From: Schistosoma haematobium | Lineage: Eukaryota; Platyhelminthes; Trematoda; Strigeidida; Schistosomatidae | Length of the DNA: 64,000 nucleotides | Assembly: GCF_000699445.3 (NCBI RefSeq) | Contig: NC_067202.1 | Coordinates: 14,475,924 to 14,539,923 of the forward strand | Reading direction: 5' to 3' | In this document: positions 47,220 through 57,765 of the stretch, in pieces | How the letters are laid out: each line of letters opens with the position of its first letter | Numbering within the stretch: position 1 is the stretch's first letter | Position numbers and translations under genes: made by a program | The notes under the pieces: model-generated | Database searches by the model: none | What the model saw: only the letters and a program-made list of their open reading frames with translations | What the model was told of the DNA's origin: nothing

Positions 47220-48046
47220 ATAGCTCGGTGAGAAAACCTGTATGACACAAGTATTTTGTTCTTTCTTGGCCTTTCAACTCGCCTCCTATGTCCTCTGAGA
47301 TGTCCCGATCTAGTAGGAAGAAAAAGAAAGAATAAGTTAGGTCCAAAATCATTTATCGGTGTTCTATACATCAAAATTAGATCATCCCTTAGTCTGAGGT
47401 AGGACAGAGTAAAGAGGTCCAGTTTTTCCGCCGCTCTTTGTATGGTAAACCCCGGAGTTCTGGAATTGCATGTGTAGCCGCCCTTTGTACTTTTTCCGGG
47501 ATATTCGAGTCACCTTTTAAACAGGGGATTGCAACCTGAACGCAGTTCTCAAGTTTAGTTCTAACCAACGTTGTGTATACTGTAGTGAATATGGTAGTAT
47601 CTAACTTAGTGGATGTCCATCTTAATGCCCAGGGGGTCCTAATCCCCTTAGCTGCGACCTCCCGGCAATGACTCGTGGTCTTAAGATCATGACTCGCTGT
47701 CACCCCAAGATCCTTATTAGACCGGACCAGTGGTACAGGCACTTTACCTATGCTGTACGTATTAACCTTTACATCCCCAAAGTGCATGTAGACACACTTT
47801 GCTGCGTTGATAAGCATCAGCCGCTCTTTAGACCAGTTAATCATATTATTTAAGTCTGCTTAAAGTCCACATGTGTGTGCGCCCTTAAGAACGAAGTTTC
47901 TTTCAGCACTTCGGCGCGCTCCTTTATTTTCACTTCTGCAGCTCGTCTCTTAATACGATCAGCTAGGCTGATCCTCACTGATATATATTCCGGATCCGAT
48001 CAGTTTAGGGGAGTTACCTAGTATCATGTTTCTTTCTTCAACCGTA
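47220..48046 (-). repeat. Array unit 10, internally deleted
   Basis: It matches the unit from its start to about 47883, then jumps to the unit's other end (CCCTTAAGAACGAAG). About 2.0 kb of endonuclease and reverse transcriptase is missing. At the ORF1 end it has four Gs near 48008 (TTTAGGGGAGTTACC) where full units have three. That keeps the ORF1 frame open, giving GNSPKLIGSG instead of GNSLN-stop. Confidence 0.85.
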
Positions 48047-48402
48047 GCAAAGGTACCCTTCAAGTGGAGGCTTTTCTGAGTACTTTCAGAATCTATCTTT
48101 TGTCCTATTCTATAAACCTTACAGATGCTAACTCCTGAAACTATATCTGGTAGTATTTTGCTTATTACGAACTTAATATGGCTGAGGTCGTGCTCAAATC
48201 TAGCCTTTGATTCCTTATGGGAGGATTCTCTCAACTTATGAAAAATAACTGACCTCTCATCCGGGTCTGTCTTGACTCGCTGTGGAATTTTATTTCCTGA
48301 AACCGTCTCTTCCTTGCAATCCGATTTCAATTCAGCGTCAAACGCATAGGTAGCATCCTGTTTTCTTACTTTTCTTTTCATAGGTGTGACTGAGCCACTC
48401 AT
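47959..48402 (-). pseudogene. CR1-like ORF1, C-terminal half
   Basis: A 147-codon frame starts MSGSVTPMKRKVRKQDATYA and has RSVIFHKLRES, FVISKILPDIVSGVSICKVY, then TVEERNMILGNSPKLIGSG. This resembles the RNA-binding middle and C-terminal parts of ORF1 in CR1-type elements. It overlaps the zinc-finger frame at 48338-48402 in a different frame, so one frameshift near 48390 separates the halves. Its TVEERN segment marks the 5' edge of the amplified unit. Confidence 0.6.
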
Positions 48403-48946
48403 TTACCTTATTTTGTCTCTTGATCACTTCCTCTGAACAGCTCAGACTTGAATCCCCAATAGTTTGTATTACATTGATATGTGAATCCGGAACTGAACCC
48501 GCAGATTCACATGCCTCAGTAATGTCTACAGGTAGTTTCTTCTTCTCTGCGCGCTTCTTTTTCCTTCTTGTAACAATGCCTACATCCATATGCTTATCTG
48601 CTTCCCTGATGAGGTCCACCCTTATGATCTCATTTAAGTCTAGAGCTGGGCTCATAATAACGCTCTCAGTTTCCTTGAAAAAATAATTCTGTTCACCTGC
48701 TGCTGCCTGCTTATCAGGGGACAATTTCCTAGCTATGTTTAGCAGTTCGACCACCTCGAGAATCAGTAGAGACTTAGTAGAATAACATTGTTTACACAAC
48801 CGACATGATAATGGCTTGCAGCACCGTTTATATGCATCTGCTGTGAGTCCGGTGCACACATTGTGATACCACTTATTGCAGTTGTCCCACTGTATCCTCT
48901 CGTCGAACGAGAAACAGCATGCTGGCCTACCACAACGATGTTTCAC
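48338..48946 (-). pseudogene. CR1-like ORF1, N-terminal PHD-like zinc finger
   Basis: A 202-codon frame opens MKHRCGRPACCFSFDERIQW and continues WDNCNKWYHNVCTGLTADAY, then CCKPLSCRLCKQC. The spaced Cys pairs, the W-H-x2-C block and the final C-x2-C match the PHD-type zinc finger at the start of ORF1 in several CR1 elements. A charged Lys/Arg/Glu stretch follows (RRKKKRAEKKKLPVDITEAC). The frame ends in a frameshifted tail (EKKSKKTGCYLCV). It has the 5' position expected for ORF1 of the amplified element. Confidence 0.7.
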
Positions 48947-48965
48947 TTGCGCCGTAGATTTGATT

Positions 48966-49340
48966 TATGTTTATATATAATTAAAAACTTAACAGAAAAA
49001 ATCGGACTTCAGTAGTTACAGAAAGACTTCAACACCTATGGATACAAACAATGCTCAAAGCTATATTCAACGACGAAGAATAAGTACCAGTGCCTTTAGT
49101 TTTTATGCATCTGCACTCGTGAATTACAGGTGATAAGCTTCACTAGACAAAAGCGGCACTCTTGAGGATTTCTTTTACTAAAAAAATTCAATGGAAGAAA
49201 GAACAGTAGTCTTGATGCGTAATTTAACGAACAATACTATGAAAATTACTCAGGAAAAATACCACTATCCTTTCTGACTTTTAATCCGAAATATTGTTCG
49301 ATAGATACCATCAGCTGAATGGTCTCTGTCTTCAGTAATG
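48966..49340. other. Spacer between two CR1-like elements
   Basis: AT-rich sequence with no recognised feature. It may include the 3' UTR of the downstream element at 49366. Confidence 0.4.
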
Positions 49341-49365
49341 AGAATAGTAGGTTGGTGGACCTGTT

Positions 49366-49727
49366 TTAATCTTGACACTTTACCTTCGGGTGAAGGTCCA
49401 GCTTCTCCTGGAAAATGTTCACTGGTGCTGGTGAAACCACCTGTTCGGGTAGGTCGTTCCAGTCATTGACCACTATATTAGAAAAACCGAACCTTCAGGT
49501 TTATCAGATCGCGGTTTGTGAAACTTCTCGCTATGACCTCGGATATTCTTAGTGCCGGAGGGAGTAAAGAGATAGGACATATCAATACCTGAATTGTAAT
49601 TAAAGATGCGATGTTCCAGTGTCAGGTCACCTCTCATCCTACGATACGACAAAGGGAGAAGGTTTAGGCGTTTTAAGCGCTCAACGTAAGGGACTTTGGA
49701 AAGACTGTTCACTAAATTTGTTTCCAC
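49366..49727 (-). pseudogene. Reverse transcriptase thumb and C-terminus of the second CR1-like element
   Basis: Frame 49727-49473 has VNSLSKVPYVERLKRLNLLP, SYRRMRGDLTLEHRIFNYN and FHKPRSDK. In another frame the end reads VVNDWNDLPEQVV and PVNIFQEKLD, then KVKCQD and TAA. This is the standard end of CR1/Jockey ORF2. One frameshift lies between the two parts, near 49475. Confidence 0.75.
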
Positions 49728-50294
49728 AGTCTTACATAGATGGGATACATAATTTGAAATACCAAGTCAATCATTTGAATGCTCAGCGGAGTGACCATAA
49801 CGCACGAAACCCTTTGGCAGCTACTGCGCTGTAATGAATAATTATTTTCAAACCGTGACTTAATATTACTCCGAAGTCTTTATGTTCCTGCACTCATCGA
49901 AGTGATGTACCGTCAATAACACACTAATAGCTTATCATGTGTAGTGTGCATGAGCACACTCTCTAGAATTAGCCTCTAAGCCCCAACATCGGGCCCATCT
50001 GGATAATTCGTCTAGGTCGACATGAAGATCAAAATGATCAACTCCACTTCTTATTGTTCTCCGGATTTCGACATCATTCGCAAACGATCATGTTGACGAT
50101 TTAACCAATAACGGTAATTCATCGATGTAAAGAAGGAGAAGCAGAGGATCTAAGATGGTATCTTAGGGTACATCACATATGACCGGCTTTCATTCGAATA
50201 GCGTTCGATCAACCCTCACTCTCTGTATGTGGTCTTATAAGAAGTTTCCTACCCATTTCTGTACAGTAGCTGTTATTCCGAAGCTCAAGAGCCT

Positions 50295-50783
50295 CTACAT
50301 AAAACCTGAGTACGAAACCTTGTCAAACACTTTGTTAAAGTCTATGAATATCACATTGACAAACTGAATGTTGTCTGGGTCACCGTCCGATCCTCTCACA
50401 CAATGAGTAATTTGGTCAAACATGAATGCTTGTGTTCGAAACCCGTGTTGCTCGAGAGTTAACAGAATGTACAATTCTATGAGATCTAGTAATTTAACCC
50501 GAATTATCTTTTCAAGCAACGTAACGACTATGCTGATTGGACTGACAGGCCGGTAGTTAGATACTATCTGTCTCTGACCATCTTTAAGTACAGGATTGAC
50601 TGTAGCATCTATCCAATCTCTAGGGAGTTGGGTAAGGGAAAGGGATATGTTGAAGAGCATCGCGAATGGTCTTGAAATAATGTCTGCGAGAGATGATAGC
50701 AATCGTGGATGGAACCCATCAAGGCCCGGTATCTTGCAAGGTTCGAGGTTAATAATCAGTGGAAGAACAGTCTTCCCAGTCAC
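50295..50783 (-). pseudogene. Reverse transcriptase fingers/palm of the second CR1-like element
   Basis: A 162-codon frame holds PGLDGFHPRLLSSLADI, SLTQLPRDWIDATVNPVLKD, SNYRPVSPISIVVTLLEKII, LEQHGFRTQ and motif A NVIFIDFNKVFDKV with its Asp present. Downstream near 50155-50070 motif B (DVP-stop-DTILDPLLLLLY) and motif C (FANDVEI for FADD) are damaged, so the enzyme is dead. Confidence 0.8.
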
Positions 50784-51266
50784 ATGTACAGGTCCTATGG
50801 CTGGTATCTCAGTGGTGTGACTAGGATAAGTATTTTTAACAATGCATGTGGAGTAGATTTCGAAGAGACAGTTTGATAATCTCAGCCTTTCCCAGATCTG
50901 ATTCAGCTAGTAAATCTAAATATTCGCGCAACATTAATGCGGGGAACACCATCACTACGTTTTGTCCTCCATTTAACGTACGAAAACAGTCTCTCCGGAC
51001 AAGTATGGTTATTATATACCTACTATCTTCCGTAAATAGTACGCATTTATCTATGATGTTTTTGAATATATTCCGGATTTTTCGGTATTTACACTTAAAT
51101 GATTTGTGTCTTGTCGACAAGAATAACTCCCAGAAGTGTTTCCGGGTTCCCTTATCACTCCACGAAGGACAATGTGATAGCTTACGTGTTGACCATGGGA
51201 TAAACAGTGGTTACATACTCGAATGTATTCTTAAACTTATTGCATTCGTCTTCGATCGATCCATCC

Positions 51267-51728
51267 CTATCGACCGATTAGTTTGTACACATAACAGTCT
51301 CTGATTGCCGGAATACTAGCTAGCCAGTTATTGGGACGGGATGGAACAGATAAATGTTGTATACCATGTTTCCGAAACCCAAAGTAAAGGACAACGTAAT
51401 CACTACTAGCTGGTAGTGGAAGGTGCTGAATGTTGAAGATATCACCACAGTGGTGTGTGAAGACAAAGTCCAGAAAAGATAAACCATGTTCCGAATCAAT
51501 GTGTGTCAGTTTTGCGACACATTCTAAAAAGGTACACTGAAAAATGGTTGATAGAAGGTCGCTATCGAAACCCCTACCTGGAGCTGTAAGCCCCATCCAG
51601 TTGGTTCGCGTTGCGTTGAAATCTGCAATGATGAGACAACATTTGGCCTTACTCAAAGAACAAATGTATCTTAGGGTAAAATAGTCAGCAAGACAACACG
51701 GATTACAGTGTATTCCTCCTAAAGTCAC
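51267..51728 (-). pseudogene. Endonuclease C-terminal part of the second CR1-like element
   Basis: A 153-codon frame has CCLIIADFNATRTNWMGLTA (GDFN motif altered to ADFN), SFLDFVFTHH and LPASSDYVVLYF (SDH altered to SDY). The usual catalytic His is lost. Confidence 0.75.
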
Positions 51729-52091
51729 TAACTTGTGTTTAGACTGAGTTATACGACATGCTACTTCACATGCACCTCAGAGATGATCAATTATACATAA
51801 AAGTGATCCATAACGTATAACATTATGCCTCCTTCCTTGCAAGTTATAACTCTATCACTTCTAATGCAGATGTAGCCTGCAATGGTGAAGGAATAGTTTA
51901 CATCTACAACGAGTTACGTTTCTGTGCCAACAATTATATCGCGACCTGATTTACCAAACTTAGCTTTGACATTTTATTTTGAAAACTAGAGGCATTCGTA
52001 TAGCACACATTTAAGATGTTTTAAGGATCACTCGTTCCACTCATACAGGTTTCGGAAGCATTAGCTTCTAAGACCTGACTACCCGAAACCC

Positions 52092-52805
52092 TTGATCGTA
52101 AGGTTCGTCTCGCCATTTAGCTTTCCAGTTTTTAATTTCGTAAGGGCATTCTTTCGCTTGATTCGACACTCAAGAGGTCAATCTGGTCGAATACAAATAT
52201 TTGAATCACGAGTCTTGTATGCGTTATCTAATAATACGCCTCTTTCTTCGAAATACCCGAGCGCCTACTTCAAGACTATTCTTGATTGGGTTTTACCTCC
52301 AACCCAGTCACTTGGTCTCATTACTTTCGTGACACATACCCCTGAAACATCTTCAGGCAATACATTTCTGATGGCGGATTCCATTAACTCCAAATCATTT
52401 GTATGTCGTTTAGCAGGATCATTGTCTTTCGACTCCTCTAGATTCCAAATAACTAGACTGGCAACAGATTTAACTTCTTTGAAAGTTAGCTCCTGCCTAT
52501 TAACTACTTGGAACTTGCCATCGGTTTTATTGTGCCTGAGTTGTGGGAGCTGAGCAAATGGCTCACGACAATGTTTGCCGAGGCCAAACGTTCCCCACCT
52601 ACTATAGGGTTAAATATTGCCCTGCGCTGGAGCTTTGGCGAAGTAATCTGCAACACAGAATATGAGTTCATCAAGGACTTTGGAGCTAAACGCGCTCTGA
52701 TTTTGTCCATCTTTCCTTCTCTTCAATGTCTTCGCGCCATCCATTTCCCATCAGTCGCAGCATTCACATTAGAAGTACTCGGGAGGACATAAATTTTATC
52801 TGGGT
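52092..52805 (-). pseudogene. ORF1 remnant region of the second CR1-like element
   Basis: Short minus frames such as 52710-52504 (MDKIRARLAPKSLMNSYSVL) lie where ORF1 is expected. No motif is clear and the reading is broken. Assignment is by position only. Confidence 0.35.
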
Positions 52806-53361
52806 TATCAATCGTTGCTATAACAACTTGGCCACCAGTATACAATGGTGTTTCACTCATTAATTGCTTCGAGGTAGAAATACCTATTGTATGTTGCACA
52901 GACGGGTTTTGTTGGCCCGAGATCTGCCTCTAATTAGATCGTACGGATGATTGTTGTTGATAATATACATATCGTCAATCCCCGTATATAATTAACGACT
53001 TAAACCACTTTAGTGAATAACGCAATTATAAATGCCAAATAGGAGAGCAGATTTTTGAATACATATATGTTATACAACTGTTGATCAAGACAAACAATTG
53101 AAGAAACGAAGCAAAGAAAGCAAAGAGAAGAGAACGAAGCGAAATAACGCGCAGTGGAGAAAGCGAGTGAGCCAACTCCATTTAATCAAGCGTTAACCAA
53201 TATTTATAGCCAGACAAAAATAAGTTACGGACATGTGATGAATGGGGCAAGAAGTGTACACACGCATACGCTTTTATAAAAATATTCAAAGCTGATAGCC
53301 GAATATCTAACAAGGTCAAAATGTGACTTAACAAGAGTGGATAAATTGGCCTGTCCAGAAG
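52806..53361. other. AT-rich stretch inside the second CR1-like element
   Basis: Includes a purine-rich low-complexity run at about 53090-53170. No coding motif was seen, so it may be ORF1 decay or a later insertion. Confidence 0.35.
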
Positions 53362-53722
53362 CTAAAATAAGTTATATGAGCCTAACATAGTAACCGACAT
53401 TACAGGGTGTCTTGTACATACAGTAACAGCACTCACAACACCGACACATTCTTCGCCATCAATACATAAGTTACTGATGCAACCCTCAATAACCTTTGTG
53501 TTAGCCAACGCCAGAAAGTTAATTGCCACATGGATGAGTAATTTTTTGCTCGAACAAGACATACACAGCAAATGGGAATTAGGTCTTTGAGCACCTTTCA
53601 TATGCAGGTGAGTTTAAGTCAGTACGCATCCTATGGAATCACTTCTTACACTCATCACATTTCATTCCTTCCTCCACATGTAATAAACAGTATGGCTGTC
53701 CACATTTGGCGGCAGAACCGAC
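53362..53722 (-). pseudogene. PHD-like zinc-finger start of ORF1, second CR1-like element
   Basis: On the minus strand MVGSAAKCGQPYCLLHVEEG is followed by MKCDECKK and a stop at 53639. The finger continues in another frame (SHLLCMSCSSKK). The C-x4-C and C-x2-C spacing and the 5' position match the zinc finger of the neighbouring element. Confidence 0.55.
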
Positions 53723-53725
53723 CAT

Positions 53726-54402
53726 CTTAAAGATCGACCAAAAATGGTCGCACAAAAATGGATTTGAGAAACGTTTCAAACCTTGGCCGAAAAAAATCAA
53801 GTCAAAGTCGACCAAGGATGCTTTGATAACCAATACACATAAGGTTAGAATAAGCCCGATTTTTAAAATAAACTGCATCTGTTCGTCCCAGTGACCTGAA
53901 GATTTGGAGATACCCACATTTATATACTTCATGACCCTATAATTCTTTAAAGTTATATGAATGCAATTTTAATGCTAGTGAGTATAAACCCATTGCACTA
54001 TAGAACCGGTCCAGATAGGAGGAATGAAATACATATTCTGAGCAGCCACATTAAGTAAACGAGCCCTTTCCTTTTTGTGTTAGCTATCGGTAAATATCGG
54101 TCAAGTAGCACAGTGACAGCAGTAGTACACATGTACATCGAACTTTATTAGACCACCATACGTGCTCGTTAAAGACAATACAATCAGAAAAACCTAAATC
54201 CTTTTATAAAATCATGGGACCCCAGCACTGTACAGATTAAGGTGCAGAACGCACAGCTTCCAGGCGATTCATACATATTGTTTCTATTTTGACACTGAAA
54301 TTCTGAACTCAACAACTAACAGCAAAATATTAGGGGCTCATATTCAAACGGAATCTCAACCTCTAGTTCACAGTCATGAAGCTCAAAAATAAGATTAACA
54401 TC
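53726..54402. other. Intergenic, nothing recognised
   Basis: Between the 5' side of the second CR1-like element and gene copy 2. No supported feature. Confidence 0.45.
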
Positions 54403-54519
54403 CACATGAACTTCAAGTCAAACACACCTACAAAACGGCACTCGTTTAACTGCAATGAACACGCAAACCAAGGACTCAATCTTATCTACACGTTATCAAG
54501 AACCAACAGGTGATTGTTA

Positions 54520-54525
54520 TTTATT
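54520..54525 (-). terminator. Polyadenylation signal AATAAA, hnRNP K-like copy 2
   Basis: Same position relative to the stop as in copy 1. Confidence 0.6.
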
Positions 54526-54564
54526 AACAGGTATATTTTACTGAAATTAAATGCAAGTAAATGT

Positions 54565-57500
54565 TTAAGACCATCCGCCATACCACTGGCTGGCTTTGCC
54601 TCCAACATGCTCTCCAGATCCCATACTTCCATACCCACCATAGGTGCCGCCACGGGAAGCACTACAAGGAAAACAAACATTTGTTAGGAAAAGATTGTGA
54701 TCTCGGAACGAGGGAGTAAACAATAATCCAACTCTGCAGTAGCTAGGTTACGGCAAGTACCGCCTTCTCTGCTTCAGTCCGACACACACTAGTAATACAG
54801 GACCATGTGGCGGGCCTTGAGCCACACCATTTTTGTTAGGACTATTGGTACCACTCGGTTGCCCGAACCGATGTGTGTGAGTCGAAGTTTGAATTTCAGA
54901 CCCACTACAAGTAGTCTCTCCGCCCACGACGAACCCTGATACCTCTCGGAACTCCATTCACAGCCAGCATTGCCAGTGGGTGCACTTCAGTATAGGCAAC
55001 CCCGTTCTGTAGAAATTATTGTGAAGCGTACTCCTTACAACCTAGGGCGGCTATTCTTAGCAACTATGTGGATTGTTACAGACCGGCTGATTCAACAGTG
55101 GAGCATCTGACGGTTGGCCGAGGTCCCAAAAACAACGATGGTCCCCCAGCTGTCACCGCGTGTATGATTTCCGAACTAAGTTGAACAATAGCTCGGGGTG
55201 AGTTCTTCTTACGTAGTCAACCCTGAGGTACACAGCTGGATCCTAATTCCTATAAACTACTTAAACTTTCACGAGTTTTGGTCGTTTAGTGTTGCGTTAC
55301 GTAGTATAACATGAAATGACTTACCTTTGACCACCTGCCATGTCAGCCGATCCACGCTGGCTTCCACCATACCCAGACCCACCGTAACCTCCAGAAGCCA
55401 TGTTGCCTGATCCACCGTATCCAGGGCCGCTGAATCCTCCCTGTCCAGTTTGGTCAATGCCTCCGTATACTCCGTTGTCGAATCCTCCTGACCCGTCATA
55501 TCCACCTTGACCACCGTAGCCTCCGTCTGCGGAACTACTATAACCACCTGGAGGACCCATAGAGTTGTTACGACCGGCAGGAGGGGGACAGGTGCTGGGC
55601 CTGAAGAGCCCATCATTCCTCGCTGGCCTTGAGCGAGAGGCGCGCTTCCACTCATCATTCCGCCACCGGAGCGAGGTCCTCTACCACGACCTCCGGGAAC
55701 CGGTCCGCCACCCATAGGACCCATTCCTCCACCTGGTCCCATCCCTCCTCCCATAGGGCCCATACCGCCACCCATCGGCCCCATGTCTCCACCACCCATC
55801 ATGTACGGACCTCCCATGTTATAACCCATCGGCGGCATGCACCCAGGTCCACGGAGAGGCATCCCTTGAGCGAGTGCTGCTGCAGCTTCTCGAGACAACC
55901 AACCGCCATAGTTGAGAGCATCACCCTCACTGAAGTTGGCAGCGTCATAATCCTCACGGCGACCACGAGGAGGAGCAGACTGAAAAGTACAAAACACAAC
56001 ATTGTGTCAGGAGCACAAACAACACAATAAATACCAAGTAACTGCTAATACTATATGCAGTGAATGCACCCACACCACAAAAGGTCAGCCAATGCACTCG
56101 AAGGCGTGACACAACACTCAGATGTTAGTGCAACACACCGTTCGTCAATACTCTTAGTTTTGGAAGTATGACTGCTTACCGACACCGCAAGTGTGGAGTG
56201 CAATTGGTTGTCGATAGGGTCGTGACAGTACGACCATAGGACAACAGACCCAGGTTTGTGGTTATCAATGATTTGATTGTGAGAGCCGATTGGGGGAGGC
56301 AGAAATGACCGAGCTAAACGTATGTACTTACCTCTACTGCTTCTATCACAGCTCTCAAACATTGGACGACATTGTCTGGGTCAGCAACCATCTGTACAAC
56401 TCGGTCAGTAGATAACGGAGCCAACATCTGGTACACCTTGATAACACGCATTTTGTATTTCTAAATTTCATGTTTTAGCAAACGCCGACAAACTTACATC
56501 ACGAAGGTCCTTAATACGTTCACCGCCTCGACCGATTACAGACCCAGCTTGGCTTTCGTGCACTAATATTCTGAAGTCAATCATGTTTTCGTCTTCCTCA
56601 TCATCTCGTTCTGGATCTTCACTTCGTCTCGGGCGGCGTCGAGATCCTTGGGCACCCATTATGCGTTTAGGGTCGGAAAGTTTGGCATTCATTATATCCT
56701 TTGAAGTCAATTTTATTAAGTTCACCTTACCTTCAGTTTCGGACAAACATCGCGCATGATGCTGCAGATAGCCTGCAGGTCACCTTCGATAGTCATTATC
56801 CTATCGGAGAAAAAGCAAGTTAGGATGGGAAAGAAGGAAGAAAACAAAAACTTTAATCGTATAGCGAAGCTCATGACACCCTTCCATATAGTGACAGTCG
56901 TGGAGGGCTCGGAGAACTAGACAACCGTCTGAGGGTTATCATCAAAACTTGTCTAGATTTTTACACAATAGAATCCAATGAATGACTAAGTCACTGGGGT
57001 TTCCAGTTACAACAGTAACTCGTGGGTTAGCTGGTAGTTAAGCAGTCAGGAATGACTTTGCAAATCATATCCAAAAAGGGCTTTACAAATACATTAATGA
57101 ACCAAAAACATGAAAATAACAATTTAGGCAAACTAATTAATCGACCGAATAGACATCAAGGTGACATTAAGTTTCTGGGTTACCCTACCGTTCAGGGCCT
57201 CTGCTGTCGGGAATATTCAGCTTGACGTTATACTGAGACAATAAATGGGATAAAGCAGGGCCGGTTTCAGTGAGCCAGAGTCATCAGTTTGAGAATAAGG
57301 CAGGCATGTGGTACCAACCCAAACCATTGGGTTATCAGAGGAGATTGACCAGATTCAGCGAGTAAGTGTCCGGAAGGTGGAGGAACCGTAAAGAATATAA
57401 AACAAAGAATCGAGTCAGTTGGTGCCAAAACAGCGATTGAGCAAGTCACTAAATGAATTATGAAAGAACAAACCTGTGATCGAATTTTTTTGATATTTTC

Positions 57501-57638
57501 CCCACCCTTCCCAATCATTATCCCTGCAGCCCTCCCAGGAATAAGAAATCTGATGGAAACATTTGTTAAATCAACGGAAGAACGTTGGAATTTTGACGGA
57601 GGACCATCTTGGTTGTTTCCTGAGTTGTCCCGTTTCAT
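54565..57638 (-). CDS. HNRNPK-like: hnRNP K-like RNA-binding protein, copy 2 (frameshifted)
   Basis: Exons (minus): 57638-57474, 57232-57189, 56800-56731, 56698-56498, 56460-56332, 55979-55325 and 54661-54565. Every exon base I compared equals copy 1; the only internal difference seen is intronic (56864). KH1 and KH2 with GKGG and GRGG loops, the Gly/Met and Gly/Tyr repeats and the GGKASQWYGGWS end are all present. It carries the same short C run in exon 6 (plus-strand Gs at 55583-55587), so its Gly/Tyr tail is also one base out of frame. The copy contains the poly(A) signal and the acceptor before the ATG, so it could be a whole functional gene if the frameshift is an assembly error. Whether promoter sequence is included is unknown. 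Confidence 0.85.
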
Positions 57639-57765
57639 GGCGTCTAAGGCGAATGGCTACCGGCTGAGTGGTAAGCAGACAAACAAACAGGTATATTTAA
57701 ACACCATTCAACATAGAGTTGTTCAACAGCTCAAATAAAATGTAATGAAAAGTTCCAGTTAATTT

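Larger units (their letters stand above)
21547..48046 (-). repeat. Tandem array of 2852/2853-bp retrotransposon units (9 full, 1 partial)
   Basis: Junctions fall at 24400/24401, 27253/27254, 30105/30106, 32958/32959, 35810/35811, 38662/38663, 41514/41515, 44367/44368 and 47219/47220. Each joins ...TTCAACCGTA to TTTATAGCTCGGTGAG. Units differ at only a handful of positions. Three shared variable sites are a 4- or 5-base G run (sets 2852 or 2853 bp), a G/A site (Thr or Ile in the thumb) and a G/T site on the plus strand near the EN start. Open frames on the plus strand within the units are antisense shadows. Confidence 0.95.
21420..48965 (-). mobile_element. CR1-like non-LTR retrotransposon with internal tandem amplification
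   Basis: Reading the minus strand from 48965: a short 5' UTR, a PHD-like zinc-finger ORF1 (48946-47959), then repeated endonuclease/reverse transcriptase units, ending with a single 3' flank at 21546-21420. The 3' flank stands outside the repeats. The structure is therefore one element whose segment from the end of ORF1 to near the C-terminus of ORF2 has been multiplied. Lesions are common to all full units, so nothing here can transpose. The 3' limit near 21420 is an estimate. Confidence 0.8.
49366..53725 (-). mobile_element. Second CR1-like retrotransposon, near full length, degenerate
   Basis: The parts appear in proper order on the minus strand: PHD-like ORF1 start (53722), ORF1 remnants (52.7-52.1 kb), endonuclease (51.7-51.3 kb), reverse transcriptase (50.8-50.1 kb), thumb (49.7 kb) and a C-terminus ending at TAA 49366-49368. 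Frameshifts and stops occur throughout. It differs clearly from the amplified element next to it, so it is an independent and older insertion. Confidence 0.75.
54403..57765. repeat. Segmental duplication copy 2 (hnRNP K-like gene), ~3.36 kb
   Basis: Direct-orientation partner of 17963-21325 at an offset of exactly 36,440 bases, without indels inside the match. The right edge diverges after about 57750 (AGTTCCAGTTAATTTATACT here). The left edge diverges before 54403. Confidence 0.9.

Noticed and set aside
21996..47853. Many repeated plus-strand frames of 61-134 codons across the array
   Set aside because: They lie opposite recognisable retrotransposon endonuclease and reverse transcriptase text and have no motifs of their own.
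21547..48046. Array as a CRISPR or a multigene family
   Set aside because: Units are 2.85 kb with no spacers, are nearly identical and encode a broken retroelement; the genome is eukaryotic.
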